DNA from: Tubulanus polymorphus
Lineage: Eukaryota; Nemertea; Palaeonemertea; Tubulaniformes; Tubulanidae
NCBI RefSeq assembly: GCF_964204645.1
Contig: NC_134030.1
Span: 407,355 to 471,354 of the forward strand
Reading direction: 5' to 3'
Length of the DNA stretch: 64,000 nt
The position numbers and the translations under genes were made by a program. Below, piece by piece: positions 34,601 to 47,854 of the stretch. The notes below the pieces were generated by a model. It was not told where the DNA came from. It saw only the letters and a program-made list of their open reading frames with translations, and searched no databases. Each line of letters begins with the position of its first letter. Within the stretch, counting starts at the first letter, position 1.

Positions 34601-37600
34601 CTGATAATCATCTTCAGGAATAATCGTACATACCACTGCAGTATTCCTGAAGATGACTATTTAGGTTATAGTGAAAATCTTGAATAAACTATTAGAAAAC
34701 AGTAAGAAAATAGATTGTCAATTTTTTGTGGGTTTTGTATATTAACCCGGAGTCTAATTTCACTAAAATAATTGACTCATACAATGATTTAATAGTTAAA
34801 CATTTTTCGTGACTTTGGCTTCAGAATGTTTAAAATCGATCGATGTGATAAATGTGTTCATTGACTTACCTAGCACCTTGTTTACCACCACTTTTCGGGT
34901 TGACAAATACCAACAACGGATTACAGTCTCCCGGTACAGTAATTTGGAATGAACTCTGTTGACCAGTCTATATCAAAACGATAAAGAGAAAAGAAAAAAA
35001 AACTAAGCGATTGGAAAAAATTTGTTTTCGGAAAAATTGACGGCTCTATTTGATCGATTTTCACTGATCGCAGGCCAGAATTCCAAAACCACATCCCCGA
35101 TAAACCAGACAAAATGCCGCAAGTCAAATAGCACCCGATTATAATTCATCAGTTTGAAATTCAATCAGCCACGCCCAATTTCAATAAACCACGCCCAGTT
35201 TCAATAAACCACGCCCAGTTTATCAGCGGGTATCACATATACGGTAAACAGACACATCCGGGGAATCTGATCGGGATGGTATTGAATTTTAGGGAGTTTT
35301 CGTGAAACCAGTATTGATGTGAATATCGATTTGACTCTGGCGTCCGTGTCCTTCGAGTCGGCCATATCTCACTAAATCAATGATTGAATTTGAAATTAAT
35401 TATTATTATACTGACCATCAACAATTTGCCGAACTAAGGGTGATATTGACCTGTGACTGGTCACCAGTCAATACACGTGACTGGTCACCAGACACCACAC
35501 CTGACTGGTCACCAGTCACCACCACACTGACCAGATCAACTTACAAACTCCGTCAGTCAATACTGGTCTATGGTCTAGCGGTTAGCATGTTCGACTGTCA
35601 TGCGAGAGCTCGCAGGTTCGAGTCTTGCTAGGGTTCGGGTTATAGTGAACCTTGGGTTAGGGTTAGTGTGCTATGCTGGAGCTCGCAGGTTCGAGTCTTG
35701 CTAGGGTTAGGGTTATAGTGAACCTTGGGTTAGGGTTAGTGTGCTATGCTGGAGGTCGCAGGCTCGAGTCCCGCTAGGGTACAGGGTCACCGCGTGGTGC
35801 TAATATTTCGCTGTAAAATGTTTTTTGTTTTTCTTTTTTTTCAATTCGGTATAAATTTCGAAACTAAAACCAAATGAATTGAATGGATCGGATGAACGCT
35901 ACTTGTTTGATTCAGTAGAGAACGTTCTACATCATAACCGCGCCGTAATAATAGATCATTCTACTAAAAGCCGTCGGTTATTAAGTAAAAAAATAACTAA
36001 AGGGAAAATTCAAACCCGGTTTTAATAAATCACACCCAAAAAATTCAATTTCGGTTTCGTTTGATACGTTATCGAGCAGAGAGAGATAGAGATAGCAGCA
36101 CAGCAGCAGTTTACAGTGCTGCTATACACGGTGCATCGAGCGCCTTCTGATGTTGCATTTACACTCGTTAAATCTCTAAAACATAGTCAACTACAAGCAT
36201 CACAAATATTGACCAATTATCCGTTATTGGTGCCGAATTAGTGAACGCGAACACAGACAGTGAAGGTTGACTATTATTTGAAGTTACGAGCTTTTGCTAC
36301 TAGTGAATTGAGAAGCTTCATCTGGTAAAGTGTCAACTCAATGGAACAAGGGAGAGTGAGACTAATTAGACAATTATAATCACTCTTTCTGTAAATACTT
36401 TTATTACTACTCATTTACCAGATGAAACCACTCGATACACTGGTTGTCAATAAAATCAAGTTAACCTCAAGTAACTCTTGTAATTTCTAATAATACCAGT
36501 TTAACCTGACCCAATAGACTACTACTGGTCCTACGTTCACTGATTCCACACCAGACTCGCTGCATACTAATCTACCCCGTGACGTCACACGTAGCATATT
36601 ATTATTATTGATACGAAATTTAGTCGAATTTCATCCCGAGAAAAATAAATAACTGAAAAATATATGTATCCATTTTTACACTCGAGTTTATCCCCGACTA
36701 TCCGACATTATTCACTTGCCGGTTCAGGCTTATTCATGCCCCGGCAAGCGAGGATAGACCGGGGCTTCTGATTCTCTCTTTTTTCTTACACAACAGCGAC
36801 ACCGCCCTCGGCAAGCGAGGCTGTCTCAATTAATCCACTATACACGAATAGTATTCTATATAGAAACAGAGTATAATATTTGAAAAAAAATAACGAGTGA
36901 AATGAGTGTGACATTGATTATATAGCAGGTGCGCGTTCTGAGCAGGTGCGCGGTCCGAGTATATATGAGATAAGATAAAAAAAAGATCGTGAGTTTATCG
37001 TGTGAAGTCAAAAAATACATCTGAATTCGGAGATGAAAACGTAAATATTTAAGAAATTGAGAGAAAAATAAAAACAGAAATAGTTGATTTTATACCATCA
37101 ATTCTGGAAGTCTCGTCTGCGAATGAAAACAATGACGTAGATCGTATCAGAGAGGGAAGGGGCAGAGGGGGAGGGTGTGAGGGGGGGGGGGGTTAAAATC
37201 AAGAATTACAATTCCACTTACAATATGATTATCTCTTGAGTTACAATCAATTCATTTATAATGAGTAAAATTTCTGTGAAAACTGGGTCATGTGGAACTG
37301 GGTCACGTGGAACTGGGTCATGTGGAACTGGGTCGTGTGGAACTAAGTCATGTGGAACTGGGTCATGTGGAACTGGGTCACGTGGAACTGGGTCATGTGG
37401 AACTAAGTCGTGTGGAACTGGGTCATGTGGAACTAAGTCATGTGGAACTGGGTCGTGTGGAACTGGGTCACGTGGAACTGGGTCATGTGGAACTAAGTCA
37501 TGTGGAACTGGGTCATGTGGAACTAAGTCATGTGGAACTGGGTCGTGTGGAACCGGATGTACAGGGTTTTACGGATTTGATAAATAAATAAACTTAACAT

Positions 37601-40600
37601 ATTTCACATGACCTAAATTTTTTACATTCCGATGAAATTCGTGTTATTAGTAATGTTAATTAACTAACGTCGATTAATTATTGGAAATAGAGAGGCGCCA
37701 CCTAGTGACGGTGTTTGGTACTGTAATTACCTGCCCTTCGAGAGATTCAGACCTTTCCAGTCCTTTCTTTCCACCACTAGAGCCACCTATTGTACGTTGC
37801 CTTTCCTACAACACAATATTCGTTTTATAGCACATAAATATAGCCGATAGGTGTCGCTGCCGTCACCCTCCTCCGTAACAATAGACTGGTTCCCGGAGGT
37901 CGGCTGGAATTTGCAATTATTGTCCCGTTGACGGGCACCAGTCTATTGAATCGTGATAGAAACATCCTACATCCAGTTTCACATAGACCACTGTGGGTGT
38001 ACCGAGTTCAGAACACTGTGGAACTGAGTCCAATAAGTGTGGAACTGTGTCCACTAACTGTGGAATTGAGTCCAGATACTGTGGATTGAGTCCAGTTACT
38101 GTGGAGTCCAAAAGGTGTGGAATTGAGTCCTGTAACTGTGGAACTGAGTCCTGTAACTGTGGAATTGAGTCCACATACTGTGGATTGAGTCCAGTTACTG
38201 TGGAGTCCAAAAGGTGTGGAATTGAGTCCTGAAACTGTGGAACTGAGTCCAGTAACTGTGGATTGAGTCCAGTAAATGTGGAATTGAGTCCAGTAACTGT
38301 GGAATTGAGTCCAGATACTGTGGATTGAGTCCAGTTACTGTGGATTGAGTCCAGTAACTGTGGATTGAGTCCAGTAACTGTGGAATTGAGTCCAGTAACT
38401 GTGGAACTGGATGTAGAGTGATGAGAAGTAAAGACAAGTATAGCGCAAGTGACCAAAAATCGAATATTCATTTCAGTAAAAAACATTTAAAAATAATCCG
38501 GGTTCAAAATGGCGTCAATACAGAAATACCCAGTTGTGCGCATGCGTCGTCGGTTAAGTTTGAATCTATATTTAGAGTCGAAATTAGTTCATTTTCGATG
38601 TTTTGATCACGAATTCAAACGTGAACCGACAGCATTGTAGAGACTAGGTTTATTAGTCTGTGCTACCCAACACCAACCAATCGCTTGTTAGTTCATATAA
38701 ACCAATTAAAACATTGCGACAGCAGCAGCAGCAGCAGCAGCTGCAGCTGCAGTTAAAGGGTTAAAATACTCACTAATACTGCAGGGAATATAGCTGTTGG
38801 AGGAATAATATGTTCTTTAAATTCTCCCATATCACACTCAGGCTTTACTTGTGAGGCACATTTGTTATGTAACTGGAAAATAAATAATATATTACTAATT
38901 ACTATTATCAATATTAGATATATATGCATATATGCAATAATGGGATATTTGAGGGTAGTTTTTGAAGTTCAGAGGTATTCGAAGGTTGTTTTTAAAACGG
39001 GGTCAGGGCGGTAGGCTAGTTGTTTATTTGGTTATTTATAGATTCGAACTTTAATTCACTCCCGAAGATGACTCTATAAGTTATAGTCGAAACATCGAAT
39101 CAATAAATCATTAGTTTTAAGAAAACATTTTAGACTCCATCTTTCTCATTATATATCAATGTGGCCGGGATTCCCATATATCGGAGTGTTTCATCAATGG
39201 TTATTAGGTCAGAGGTATCGACGTGTGGTTTTTGAAGTTCTCAAGTCAGAGGTATAAACTTGAAGGTGATGAGAGAATGGACGATATAAGGATAAACTTT
39301 TGTTGGGAGATCGGGAGAGGGGGGGGGTGTGACCCACTGTAGTTTGGCACCAGCGACAATGTAGTCCAGTAACACCATTGTATGACTTGATAGATTTTCT
39401 GCACCTATGACATTTTCCGGGACAATTTCCTTCAACCCAGTGATGATTCATCACCTACAAATAATTAACAGATGGATTAAAGAATAAATCCATGAAAAAT
39501 TGATTATTTACAGAAATCGAACAAGTGAGAATGAAAATTCAGAAATTGAAAGGGTCATTGACGCCTTAACTGTTTAACACGTGGTCAATAAACCTGGGTC
39601 CAGGTTCAAAATTTACCCAGGGGTAACTTTGATACCCTGGGCCCAGTTTCACAGTTGTGAGGTTGAGTTTGCTATAAAACCTGGTTCAGGTAAAGGATTT
39701 ACCCTGGGTGACTCTGATACCCAGTCTATAAAACCTGGTTCAGGTTGAGGATTTATCTCAAGTGATAACTTTGATACCAAGTTCATAAAACCAGGCTCTG
39801 GTTAAGGATTCACCCTGGGTGACTTTGATACACAGTCTATATAACCAGGCTGTGGTTGAGGGTTTACACTGGGTAAGTTTGATTCCGGGCCTATTAAACC
39901 AGGTCCATGTTGAGAGTTTACCCTGGGTGACTTTGATCCAGGGTCTATTAAACCAGGTCCATCAGATTTCTTAAGTTACAAACCTGAGATGATTTTTTGG
40001 ATTTAGTGTAAGTAGTAATACACGATGCAGCAGCTCTCTGAACGCATCTCTCATGAACTGTGTACTTACAAACTACAAGTGAAAAACAAAACACACGTTG
40101 AGAAAATCTTAATTCGAAAATCAAAAAATTTCGTGAAATTCACTTTGATTCCATGAAATTTACTGAAGAGTAAATATTAGCAAAGGCTTCAGTCATAAAG
40201 ATGTAAAATCCCCCACTCGAAGATAGATAACAAAATTCTTTTTTTATGTAAGAATTGTTATAAATATTTCGGGTTGTTGCTATCACATTTCATCCGTGTA
40301 AAGCGATATCTCAAATAAATACACAGTAAATATAAAATGTATGAGACAATGAATAATTAAAATTATCATTTCGTCATTTCATCCATTGAATTATCATTTT
40401 AGACTGAAGAAGGGTACTAGGAACTACCCGAAATATTTCTAATAATCTTAAAAAGAAAATGAATCATTTATCTACCAGTGTTGGATTTATCATCACTGTC
40501 GATTTATCACGAATATTGTGATTTTAGTGATTAGTTCAGTAATGAGTTAAACAACTCAAACTCCAAACATTCGACGGTCTCGTACGAGATCCACGAGACA

Positions 40601-43600
40601 CACTTGATTTTTTCTAACCAAACCACATAAAATTAAAGTAATTTCCCTTTTAACCGGTTATTCTATTTATACATATATAAACTATAGTCTTTATGAAATA
40701 AAGTTCAATCCTCACAAAGCACCGAAATAGGATTTCCATAAGGATAAACCCCTGGACTCCCCCCTGGACCCCCTCTTCTCATACTTACACAGACAACAAA
40801 GACCTTGTTTTCCGAGTCCGACCAACAGATTAAGGCAAAGATTACAATAAGCTGGTTTACTGAAGTGTTTTAATCTCCACACGTGTGTGCCGTCATCTTT
40901 TACATTTTGCTACAATTACAACAAAATATATATTGCCAGAATATTTTTCAAACATAAAGTCTCCAAAATCGGGATCCACAGTTCCACATTTGTGTGAGTA
41001 AGATTTAACTTATAAACTAATAAAATTAGGTCATTTTCGATAAGTTTAACGACGGAGCCAAATTTAAACCGTGGAACTGGGTCCAGACTCCACCTTCTCG
41101 ACTTAAACAATTTTTTTTATAAATGGACCCTGAATCGTTGAAAACTCTATTGTTGCTATGGTTAATTATCCGATAAACTGGTAAACAAACCGTTGATCTC
41201 ATGAGATTCCAGTGGATCCAATTTCACAAATTGTTTAACTCTTAAATCGATTTAAATCTTCATGAGATTAATCTAAGAGTATAAATCCGTTTTGTGAAAC
41301 CGGTCTGTGATTGATATATAGTTCAAACTTACAGAATCTAAACCTAATAGAACCAGTAACGGAATGGTCGTCATGCCTCCTCTAGTCCACTCATCTAAAG
41401 ATACTGTACCATCGGAATCGTAATCCATTTCTAACATCATCTCCCTTAAAATCTGAAATATCAATCAGAGAACGATCTCTTCTTACCTCTACCGTGAATC
41501 GCTGGTCGTATAGAGATTCCCAGTAATCCGAGTTGCCGCTAGGGGGCCTTGGTATCTCCGATACCCCTACCGAGTCGCCATCCGCCATTGTGTCCGTTTA
41601 TGAAATTTTTGGCAATAATCCAACAAAACAACGAGAATACGATATCTCAAAATCATTCACTTTCTTCAAATTAGGTGTGACCTCAATCAATTCGATATCT
41701 CAAATTATTCCGCTGCAACATAATCCAACGCATTCGATATCTCAAATTATTCCAATATCTCGATATCGTTTGATATCTCAATGATGTCTATTGATTATCA
41801 TGTATGTTTATATTAACCGTCTAATAATGAATCCATCTTGAAGTTCCTGAATCCACAACACAACAATAAAAATTACTTCAGTGTCTGATAAAAGTCGAAT
41901 AAAGCAGAATTTGTTTTTGCAGATTCAAAATTAGAATAAAATCTGCGTTTCATGAAAAAAATTAAGCTAAAAACGGTTAAGTTTGAATATTGTAATCATC
42001 ATTGAAAAGTTGTCAACCGCAAATTAAACAAACGTTTTAACTATTTTTATAACTTGAGAGTTTAACTATTTACGGAGCTGAGCTCAGATCCAGGCCCAGC
42101 ACCCAGGGGGGGGGGGAGTAGAGGCAGGGAGGCTATTTCTTCCTATTTTCATAAGCTAAGCATTGGGCATGTTGAAACAATTAAGATTTAACGAACTTGA
42201 ACTTAACGAACTTTATCAGAAAAAAAGATTTAATTTCTAGTTTCGTTTTTAAACTGGTCGTGAATCTAATAAGTCGCCCGGGCAGACTGAGACTTCGTGA
42301 GACTTAATCAAATACACACAAACCATGAGTTTAATTACATTTCATCGTGATTTCATTTATATAAAACATTTACTGATTAAAACGATTTCGAAAAATAACT
42401 GACAGAACAAAAAACAGAAATCAGATTGAAACTTAATTAAATTCGTTCTTCATTAGACATTGAAGAAATTCATCCGATTTTATCTATCCGAAAAAAAACA
42501 AAATAAACATCAACAGATTAATTTAGGAGTAATATTCTAGTAATTTGAAAATGTCCTGACTATCCTATCAACACAGTGTACGCTAATCACTAATACAAAC
42601 TTTATATCATTTCTCAAAGCCTAAAATAGATAACCCAGCCCCCGTAAGGCCTAGAATTATTCTAGAATTAAAGTAGATAATCGCAATGTATGAAATAAGG
42701 ATTATCACTTAGTTTCCTTCAACACTTAGACAAATGTAATCCCAAGTTTCCGCACATCAAAAACCGTTTGACCAAATTTTCATTCTGTTGAATCTTGTGC
42801 GCACAACCTACCAGTGTTTACTAATTATAGTCTATCATATCGAGCCTGTCTTGTAAAACTAGGCTACCACACGTGATAAAAATTGTCTCACACAATGAAA
42901 CCACGTGACATGGTCCGATACTGGTCTTTCAGGGGGATTCCCAGATTTAAACGACAATTACGACACAATAATCAATTCCGTTAAAAATCTTTAAACATTA
43001 GTTTCGTAAAAATCTATAAACAGTTTCGTACCTAATTTTACGGATTCCCGATATTACACGAATATCAACTTCTAAAATATCATCCTCTGCTGATGAATGA
43101 ACGAAATGACAAATTCTGCTTTATATCGGACGAGACTAAAGGTTTCATGACTGTATATAATATAAACAACTCGGGAAGGAAGAGTCCACACACGACAAGC
43201 TTGAAACCAATCCTTCAAATCATAATACAAACAATATCGATCGATTCCAGACTTCCTTGTTTTTTAGATCATTAAGTTGTGTGAGTGTATGTGACCCTAT
43301 TCCGTGCAGGGCACTGTGCGCTCTGCTGCTGATTGAACAAATTCCCGACGCTCAAATAACCACTTCATACGCCGTCGGAAATTGAAATCGCCTATAGGCA
43401 GATCCGGTACCGTCGTGTGTACATGAGAGGTATGGCCAGACGAATTCAGAAAGAATGTGCGAACATTGTCTAGAATCGAGATAAAATCTTTAATGAATAG
43501 TTAGATCAATGCGCCACATAATCCTCTCAGTCTCAAGATTCACATTTTACCGGCTCTGCGACAAGCACGAAAGAATATACCACAAGTCAATATCTACCCG

Positions 43601-46600
43601 ACCCTTACCGCGGCATTAAAACTGAACGTTGTCCGATAAAAAAGCGACTTCTCTCTACGTCTGGTATAAAAGTCAATCCAAATATTTTAGTTTCTGGTTT
43701 ACAGGTGACATCAGGCGCGTTTATATATATATAACCTACGATAGTTGGAGTGACATTGTATTATCTATGATTACTATTACTATATATAGAACATAAACCG
43801 GATTTCACTTTAGGGGCTGAATGTGTGTGAATGTATTACACAGTACGATAGTGTGTACGTACGGTAGTAGTAGGCATTGGAGCGACCGCCACCACCAGGG
43901 CGGCGCACCGGGGCGGCGCTGAAACTAACCGCATCCCAATAAGCCTTTTTACAGTTTCCAGGCGCCATTTTTTTGGGTACCCGCCGGGTCCGCATTGTTG
44001 AATTTTTTGTCCCTATTTTTCTCCGGTTTAGTTTTTTTATTTCGTTCATATCTCTGGATTTGATTAAGATAGAAACAAAGTAAAAATATCGATGAACTCG
44101 GCTGATAATAAACTTTTTTATGATATCACTCATTTATAAAGTTAATGCAACAATGTGCGCTGGTGAAGTTATAAACATTGATATCGTCTTCCCGATAATT
44201 CAACTTGAATTAATGCTCATCTCATTCAAAAGTTCGTAATTCTTACAAATATTAATCTACATTTTTGAAATTTTCAGGACCAATAGCCATCTATATGTGG
44301 TCTTATATACCTTTTACCGTTTTCAATTATCCTTATTAGTTTTTAAGTAATTGCGAGTCAAACTTTCAAAACACGTTTTCTAGAGTATCATGTGTGCATA
44401 TTTATATCAAGAAATTACTTATTTCGATTTTGAAAAAAAAATTCTGTAAACTCGACCGCCGATCACACAACTATATCCGTACTTCGATATCCGATTTCAA
44501 AGTCAAACCCCTGTTTCGCTCCATGCGGGTGTGGTAGGTTTGTTAGGGACAAATCAAAACAAATCAAATGAAATCTACCAATCAAAACAGGGTCAATCCC
44601 TATTTTAAGATCAAAAACAAACTCTCCATTACGACTCTGCCGCTGAGACTATCAAAAAGAGTTTCATACTATAGAGATAAAGTTGTAATGAGACACAGAA
44701 CGCAAGCTAGCAACTCGACACTCGTGACCTGATCGACACAGATTTAATCGATTCCACATCCGTAATATATATATATATATATATATACTTCATGACTCTA
44801 AAATATCGGTAGAGCGTCTCTAATCTGCGAAACCCGGAGACAAACAACTCGCGCACCGTTCAGATAAACAATATCTAATCAAAGCCTGATAGGACTTGAA
44901 TGTTTTCCAAACATCCTGCTGCTACCTGCTACAGAACGAATTCATTTTTTCAAAGTGGGTAAAATTTGACCTAAGTTTCGAGAATCACTAATATGTTGGC
45001 CGGTCGCCAAGACGATGAGACAACAACAATGGCGGATGAAGACCCGGATAATAAAAAGAAGTCGGTCAAGGCCAGCGGCGCGACTCAGTTTCTGTAAATC
45101 TGGGCAGACAATAAAACAATCTTACATAAAGCCGCGATCACATGGAGACGATTTGTCCCGGATCAGAACAAATATGGCCCGTGTCTAATTAAAGAGCGCA
45201 TCCACACATTAAACCACTCACTCGATACTAAATCAATGCTCTGCGTCACTTCCGGTACCAGTAAAATTCAATAATTTGACCGGTGCTAAAATTTGATTCA
45301 GTTCTGATACAAAGTTTTTGGTCGCGCCAAACAGGCTTGGGCGCCAATTGGTACCCGTGTTTGGGCGGTTGGCCCACGCTGAAAACGCTCAAATGATCGC
45401 GGCTTTAAATGAGTTAATTTTGCAAGTTAAAAAATTCGACAATTAAGAGAAATGAGATGTGGTAAAATACGAACTGGTCTGAGTTCAGTGACGTCCCAGC
45501 CGATATACTCCGCTACTATCATCATCTGGTTTATAATCTCTTCGATTTCCTATTAATTCAGAAACAAAACAAAAACAGATTCGTTAAAAAACATAATTAA
45601 ATTGTGACTGTATAATAAACAAGCTATTTGCGGTATTGTCACCAGTTACCTGACTGGTCACCAGTCATCACACCTGACTGGTGACCAGTCTCCACACCTG
45701 ACTGGTCAGCAGTCACCTACACTGACCAGACAAACTGACGAACTCTGATGATCACTACTGGTCTATGGTCTAGTGGTTAGCATGCTCAGCCGGCATGCTG
45801 GAGGTCTCAGGTTCGAGTCCTGCTAGGGTTAGGGTTACGAGTATGCCGAGGTTAGGGTTAATGGCCGATCTAGGGTTAGGGCTGAGGAGGTTAAGTTTTG
45901 CTAGGGCTGGACTCCTAAGCCCCCTACTGGTAGAATGCAGTACTAAAATGCGGCGAAGGTAGCCGGTTCGAGTCCCGCTAGGGTTTGGATTATTTTTAAT
46001 ATTTTTCTAATTATTTAGACTTTCTTCCAAAAGCAATTCCTAACTCTTCTGAAGCGAATGGTTCAAATCAAAGAGTGGATCTGGTCAAAGAGTGGACGCG
46101 CACAGAGAGTGGACACACCCAGAGAGTGGACATAGTCAGAGTGGACCCGAGTGGACGCAGGAGTAATGATTACTTACACTGTTATCTAAATATCCATTTC
46201 CGTCGGTGTCGTAAAGTCTGAACATGAATTCTAGTTTTTCCTCGGGTCTGCCCGCTTCCAGTAGAGATAGATAACATACTACGTCTTTCAGTGTGATAGT
46301 ACCTGCGTATACATCTGGTACCGCACCTGCAGCTGCCAATTCTATATAGGAAAATAATATTGATTATATTATCAATAGTGTTATATGTAAAATATCTACA
46401 AAATATAGTTTTCATCGAAAGCTAAACAATTTATATATAATCTTCACCAAAGAGTTTAATTTAAATTGCACTGGGTCCAGAACTAAGGACCTGGATCCAC
46501 TGTGGAACTAGGTCCAGAATATTGTGGAGCTCAGTTCTGAACTGTGGAACTGGATCCACAACCTGTGGAATTGGATCATGAATGTGAAACTGGGTTATAA

Positions 46601-47771
46601 ACTGTGGAACTGGGTCCTAAACTGTGGAACTGGGTCTAGAACTGTGGAACTGAGTCTAGAACTGTGGCACTGGGTCCAGATCTGTGGAACTGAGTACAGA
46701 ACTGTGGAACTGAGTACAGAACTGTGGAACTGGGTCCAGAACTGTGGAACTGGGTTCAGAACTGTGGATCTGGGTCTAGAACTGTGGAACCGTGGAAAAT
46801 TAAAGTTAGAAACACCAAAACTTTCAATTCTGCTAATGATTTAGTGAATAAGGAGTTTGTAGCGGGTTCGAACTCGGGACGAACTTACTTGATATGTCAG
46901 TGGTGGTATTATCTTTTTTGATGATTTGTAATGAAGTACTGGACTGTCGTAACCATGGACCGTCACTTCCGTCCGTTTTGTGGCCTGATTGCAAAATATC
47001 ATCGTCAAAATTATGAATAACCCGAGATAAAATACAACTAGAAAATATATAGATTTAACAAAAGTTAATTGTTTATTAACAACATCAAAGAAAACCCAAG
47101 GGTTGAAGCACATAAAAAGAAATTCACATTGAAAACTAATTTTACTTCGGTTTTGGCCAAATAAAAATATACTTGAATTAGAATTGAAATCTTGTCTAAC
47201 AGAGTTTATAATTAAAAACATGCATAAGACGTTGTTTTTTCTATTCTAGGAAAAGCGACAGAATATTGTAGGAAGCCGCGAAAAGCCGCGAATTATTTGC
47301 ACCGGCTAGTGGCGCCGCTATAGAGATGATATGCAAATCGAATATGCAAATTAGCGCTAAAAGCCGGAGGCATGAGATTTGGATGATGTTTGAAGCAGAA
47401 ATGGACGTGAAACTGAATTTCACATTTTTAATTTTCCACGCAGACATCAAAAGAGTAGAGACGATTATACACAGGTAGAGACAGGTAGAGACAGGTAGGG
47501 ACAGGTAGGGAGTTCGGGTGCGAAATACATCTAGCGATAAAAGCGATAAAAGCAAAGAATTTATAAAAACAACCCCCCGCGGCTAAAATCGCGTTCGTTC
47601 ACGAGAAAAATCGATCATCGAATCGGTTATAAATATCATAAATAAAAATACGCATCGATCAAAACGAAAACTATTTCGGAATTTATGGCAACAAAGAAAA
47701 CAATTTAGGATCGTACGAAAATAAAAACCAAAAAGAAAAAACGCCTCGGGGCGATTTCCGTTTATATCAAC

Positions 47772-47854
<83 letters not shown>

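Noticed and set aside
26612-34680. CRISPR-like array
   Set aside because: The units are directly adjacent with no unique spacers, and the DNA is clearly eukaryotic.
35560-35640. tRNA gene
   Set aside because: A and B boxes are present, but the anticodon and acceptor stems do not pair; it is a tRNA-derived repeat.
35640-35755. Interstitial telomere
   Set aside because: Only two or three agggtt words in a row, tied to the tail of the SINE-like element.
37261-37591. Cys/Gly/Ser-rich ORF that looks like a secreted repeat protein
   Set aside because: The 15-bp satellite has a length divisible by three; no signal peptide, no splice fit, and the other frames are open too.
37917-38486. 189-codon minus-strand ORF with a signal-like start
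   Set aside because: Most of it is the 18-20-bp minisatellite; the start region has no support and the locus is a DGK intron.
43810-44133. 107-codon minus-strand ORF as a gene
   Set aside because: No domain or upstream acceptor; only the short ATG-to-donor segment 43930-43968 is kept as a weak candidate exon.
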